DNA from: Bacteroidota bacterium
Lineage (GTDB): Bacteria > Bacteroidota > Bacteroidia > Palsa-948
DNA length: 32,663 bases
Direction: 5' to 3'
NCBI GenBank assembly: GCA_003164895.1
Contig: PLUL01000007.1
Location: 1 to 32,663, forward strand
Shown: positions 31,917-32,663 of the stretch, in pieces
Layout of the letters: each line of letters starts with the position of its first letter
Position numbering within the stretch: the stretch's first letter is position 1
Program-made: the position numbers and the translations under genes
The notes under the pieces: generated by a model
The model's database searches: none
The model's input: only the letters and a program-made list of their open reading frames with translations
What the model was told of the DNA's origin: nothing

Positions 31917-31924
31917 CAAAACTA
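31917..31924 (-). promoter_or_regulatory. -7 box TAGTTTTG
   Basis: TAnnTTTG on the minus strand, 4 nt before the ATG at 31912, predicting a leaderless or near-leaderless message. Confidence 0.55.
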
Positions 31925-32037
31925 CCTTTGGAAACAAAGCCGATAAAAGCAAACGATAAGATTTATTAACAAGAGAAAGTTAGAAAAGATTTACCGATTG
32001 GCGGTCATACTTCTATGTAGGTCGAACCTATTTTGAG

Positions 32038-32045
32038 CAAAGGTA
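32038..32045 (-). promoter_or_regulatory. -7 box TACCTTTG in the junction region
   Basis: TAnnTTTG on the minus strand in a gene-free stretch (31925-32075), about 125 nt before the gene at 31912. Just downstream on that strand lies the short dyad TAGGTTCGACCTA (32020-32032). I see no frame in this stretch, so it may be a second promoter, a small RNA start or part of an element end. Confidence 0.35.
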
Positions 32046-32075
32046 AATTTTTATTTATCGGGATTATTTTTTTCT

Positions 32076-32603
32076 TTAAAAAAGTTTACTTTTTAGTTTT
32101 GTTTCTATGACTTCTTTTATTGCTTTTTGTTCTACCTGCAAACTACCAATGGCTTTGGTTAAAGCTGTCAGTTCCTGTTTGCTTTCATCATTGATTTTTT
32201 GTTGGGACTGGCGTAAAAAATCCATCTGTTTTTTGTGGTTATCCACTTGAAGATTTGCATGATGATTGACACCTTTTATCACTTGATCGAAGCGTTCGGA
32301 CTTGGGTAATATATTTAACGCTTCGTCTAATTTTCGGGTTAAAATAATCAACTGATCGAGCAGCGGATTCAATTTTTCCTGCTCATGCGTTTTGATATAA
32401 GCGACAACTTGTCCGACTCTTGTTACTAATTCTTTCATCACTTTGTGCGGACTTTCATTCTCGGATTTGCTTGGGTCTATACCCGTTTTTTTAAAGTACA
32501 CCGCGCTGTGTTTTACAAATTCTCCTAACTCCATATTAAGAGTTTTGCTGAGTGTTTTTACGTCAGCGTGGGTTTGTGCATTAACGGCTATTGTTCTCCT
32601 CAT
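32076..32603 (-). CDS. BfmA/BtgA-like mobilization protein, 175 aa
   Basis: The N-terminus (RRTIAVNAQTHADVKTLSKTLNMELGEFVKHSAVYFKKTGIDP) has the compact, RHH-like start of the BfmA/BtgA family, proteins that help a relaxase at oriT of Bacteroidetes mobilizable transposons. The rest is a long coiled-coil-like helical part (LDQLIILTRKLDEALN, QELTALTKAIGSLQVEQKAIKE). It overlaps the end of the gene to the right by 23 bp in another frame, so the two are coupled. The match is by family character and not by a search. Confidence 0.7.
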   Translation of the reverse strand: MRRTIAVNAQTHADVKTLSKTLNMELGEFVKHSAVYFKKTGIDPSKSENESPHKVMKELVTRVGQVVAYIKTHEQEKLNPLLDQLIILTRKLDEALNILPKSERFDQVIKGVNHHANLQVDNHKKQMDFLRQSQQKINDESKQELTALTKAIGSLQVEQKAIKEVIETKLKSKLF

Positions 32604-32663
32604 TATACTGAAAAAGTTTCAGAAAATCTTCGTAGTTCATTAGACCTCTTTCATAATTAACAA
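32581..32663 (-). CDS. C-terminal end of an unidentified protein, partial
   Basis: The last 26 or so residues of a frame that enters from the right edge (NYERGLMNYEDFLKLFQYN, then EENNSR and TAA at 32581). It overlaps the start of the BfmA/BtgA-like gene by 23 bp, as in translationally coupled mobilization genes. An ATG inside it (32638) would allow only a short peptide, so a longer protein from outside is more likely. The family cannot be told. Confidence 0.5.
   Translation of the reverse strand, partial: VNYERGLMNYEDFLKLFQYNEENNSR

Larger units (their letters stand above)
32076..32663. mobile_element. Left end of a second mobile element, cut by window edge
   Basis: A BfmA/BtgA-like gene with a coupled upstream gene indicates a mobilizable element that continues to the right. 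Its exact end lies somewhere between 31913 and 32075. No integrase or repeat is available in the window to fix it. Confidence 0.5.

Overview
The window comes from a member of the Bacteroidetes (Bacteroidota). Several things point there: AT-rich sequence, promoters of the TAnnTTTG (-7) type, almost no Shine-Dalgarno sequences in front of starts, a C-terminal type IX secretion sorting domain, an RprX/RprY-type two-component pair, MqnE of the futalosine menaquinone route and a BfmA/BtgA-like mobilization protein. I cannot name the genus.

Three zones can be seen. (1) Positions 1-5758 are an integrative element, or one end of a longer one. From right to left it has an att-like site in the 5' half of a tRNA-Arg(CCT) gene, a tyrosine recombinase with a C-terminal zinc ribbon, an unknown 313-aa protein, an excisionase-like protein coupled to an overlooked 56-aa protein, a RepL-like winged-helix protein, several small proteins, a ribbon-helix-helix protein with a decamer array over its own start, a 55-aa membrane peptide and a second tRNA-Arg(CCT) in the opposite orientation. 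(2) Positions about 5796-31925 are ordinary chromosome. They hold a beta-propeller protein, an NAD-dependent epimerase, tyrS, prfB with its programmed +1 frameshift, an ArsC-like protein, a minus-strand cluster (wecB, polysaccharide deacetylase, acetyltransferase, upp, membrane protein), radC broken by one in-frame TAA, rpsT, mqnE, a secreted M43-type metalloprotease, two related outer-membrane beta-barrel proteins, the yceD-rpmF-plsX cluster, rpmH, an ABC exporter, lysS, rprXY and an aldehyde dehydrogenase. (3) From about 32076 to the right edge a second mobile element begins, with a BfmA/BtgA-like protein and the tail of another gene.

The small-scale structure between genes is the most unusual part. 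Degenerate 7-bp tandem repeats of different sequence occupy three chromosomal intergenic regions. Four TTAAC repeats, one helical turn apart, lie upstream of rprX and of a promoter facing the other way that drives a short structured RNA ending in a terminator 13 nt before the aldehyde dehydrogenase gene. Many -7 boxes lie only 3-8 nt from a start codon, which suggests leaderless or near-leaderless messages. Two chromosomal terminators share nearly the same stem.

No CRISPR array, rRNA operon, insertion sequence or complete conjugation module is visible. I see no single clear new multi-gene defence or biosynthetic system. The best candidates for something undescribed are the left element (tRNA arrangement, RepL-like protein, RHH decamer array), the TTAAC array with its structured RNA, and the heptamer repeats.
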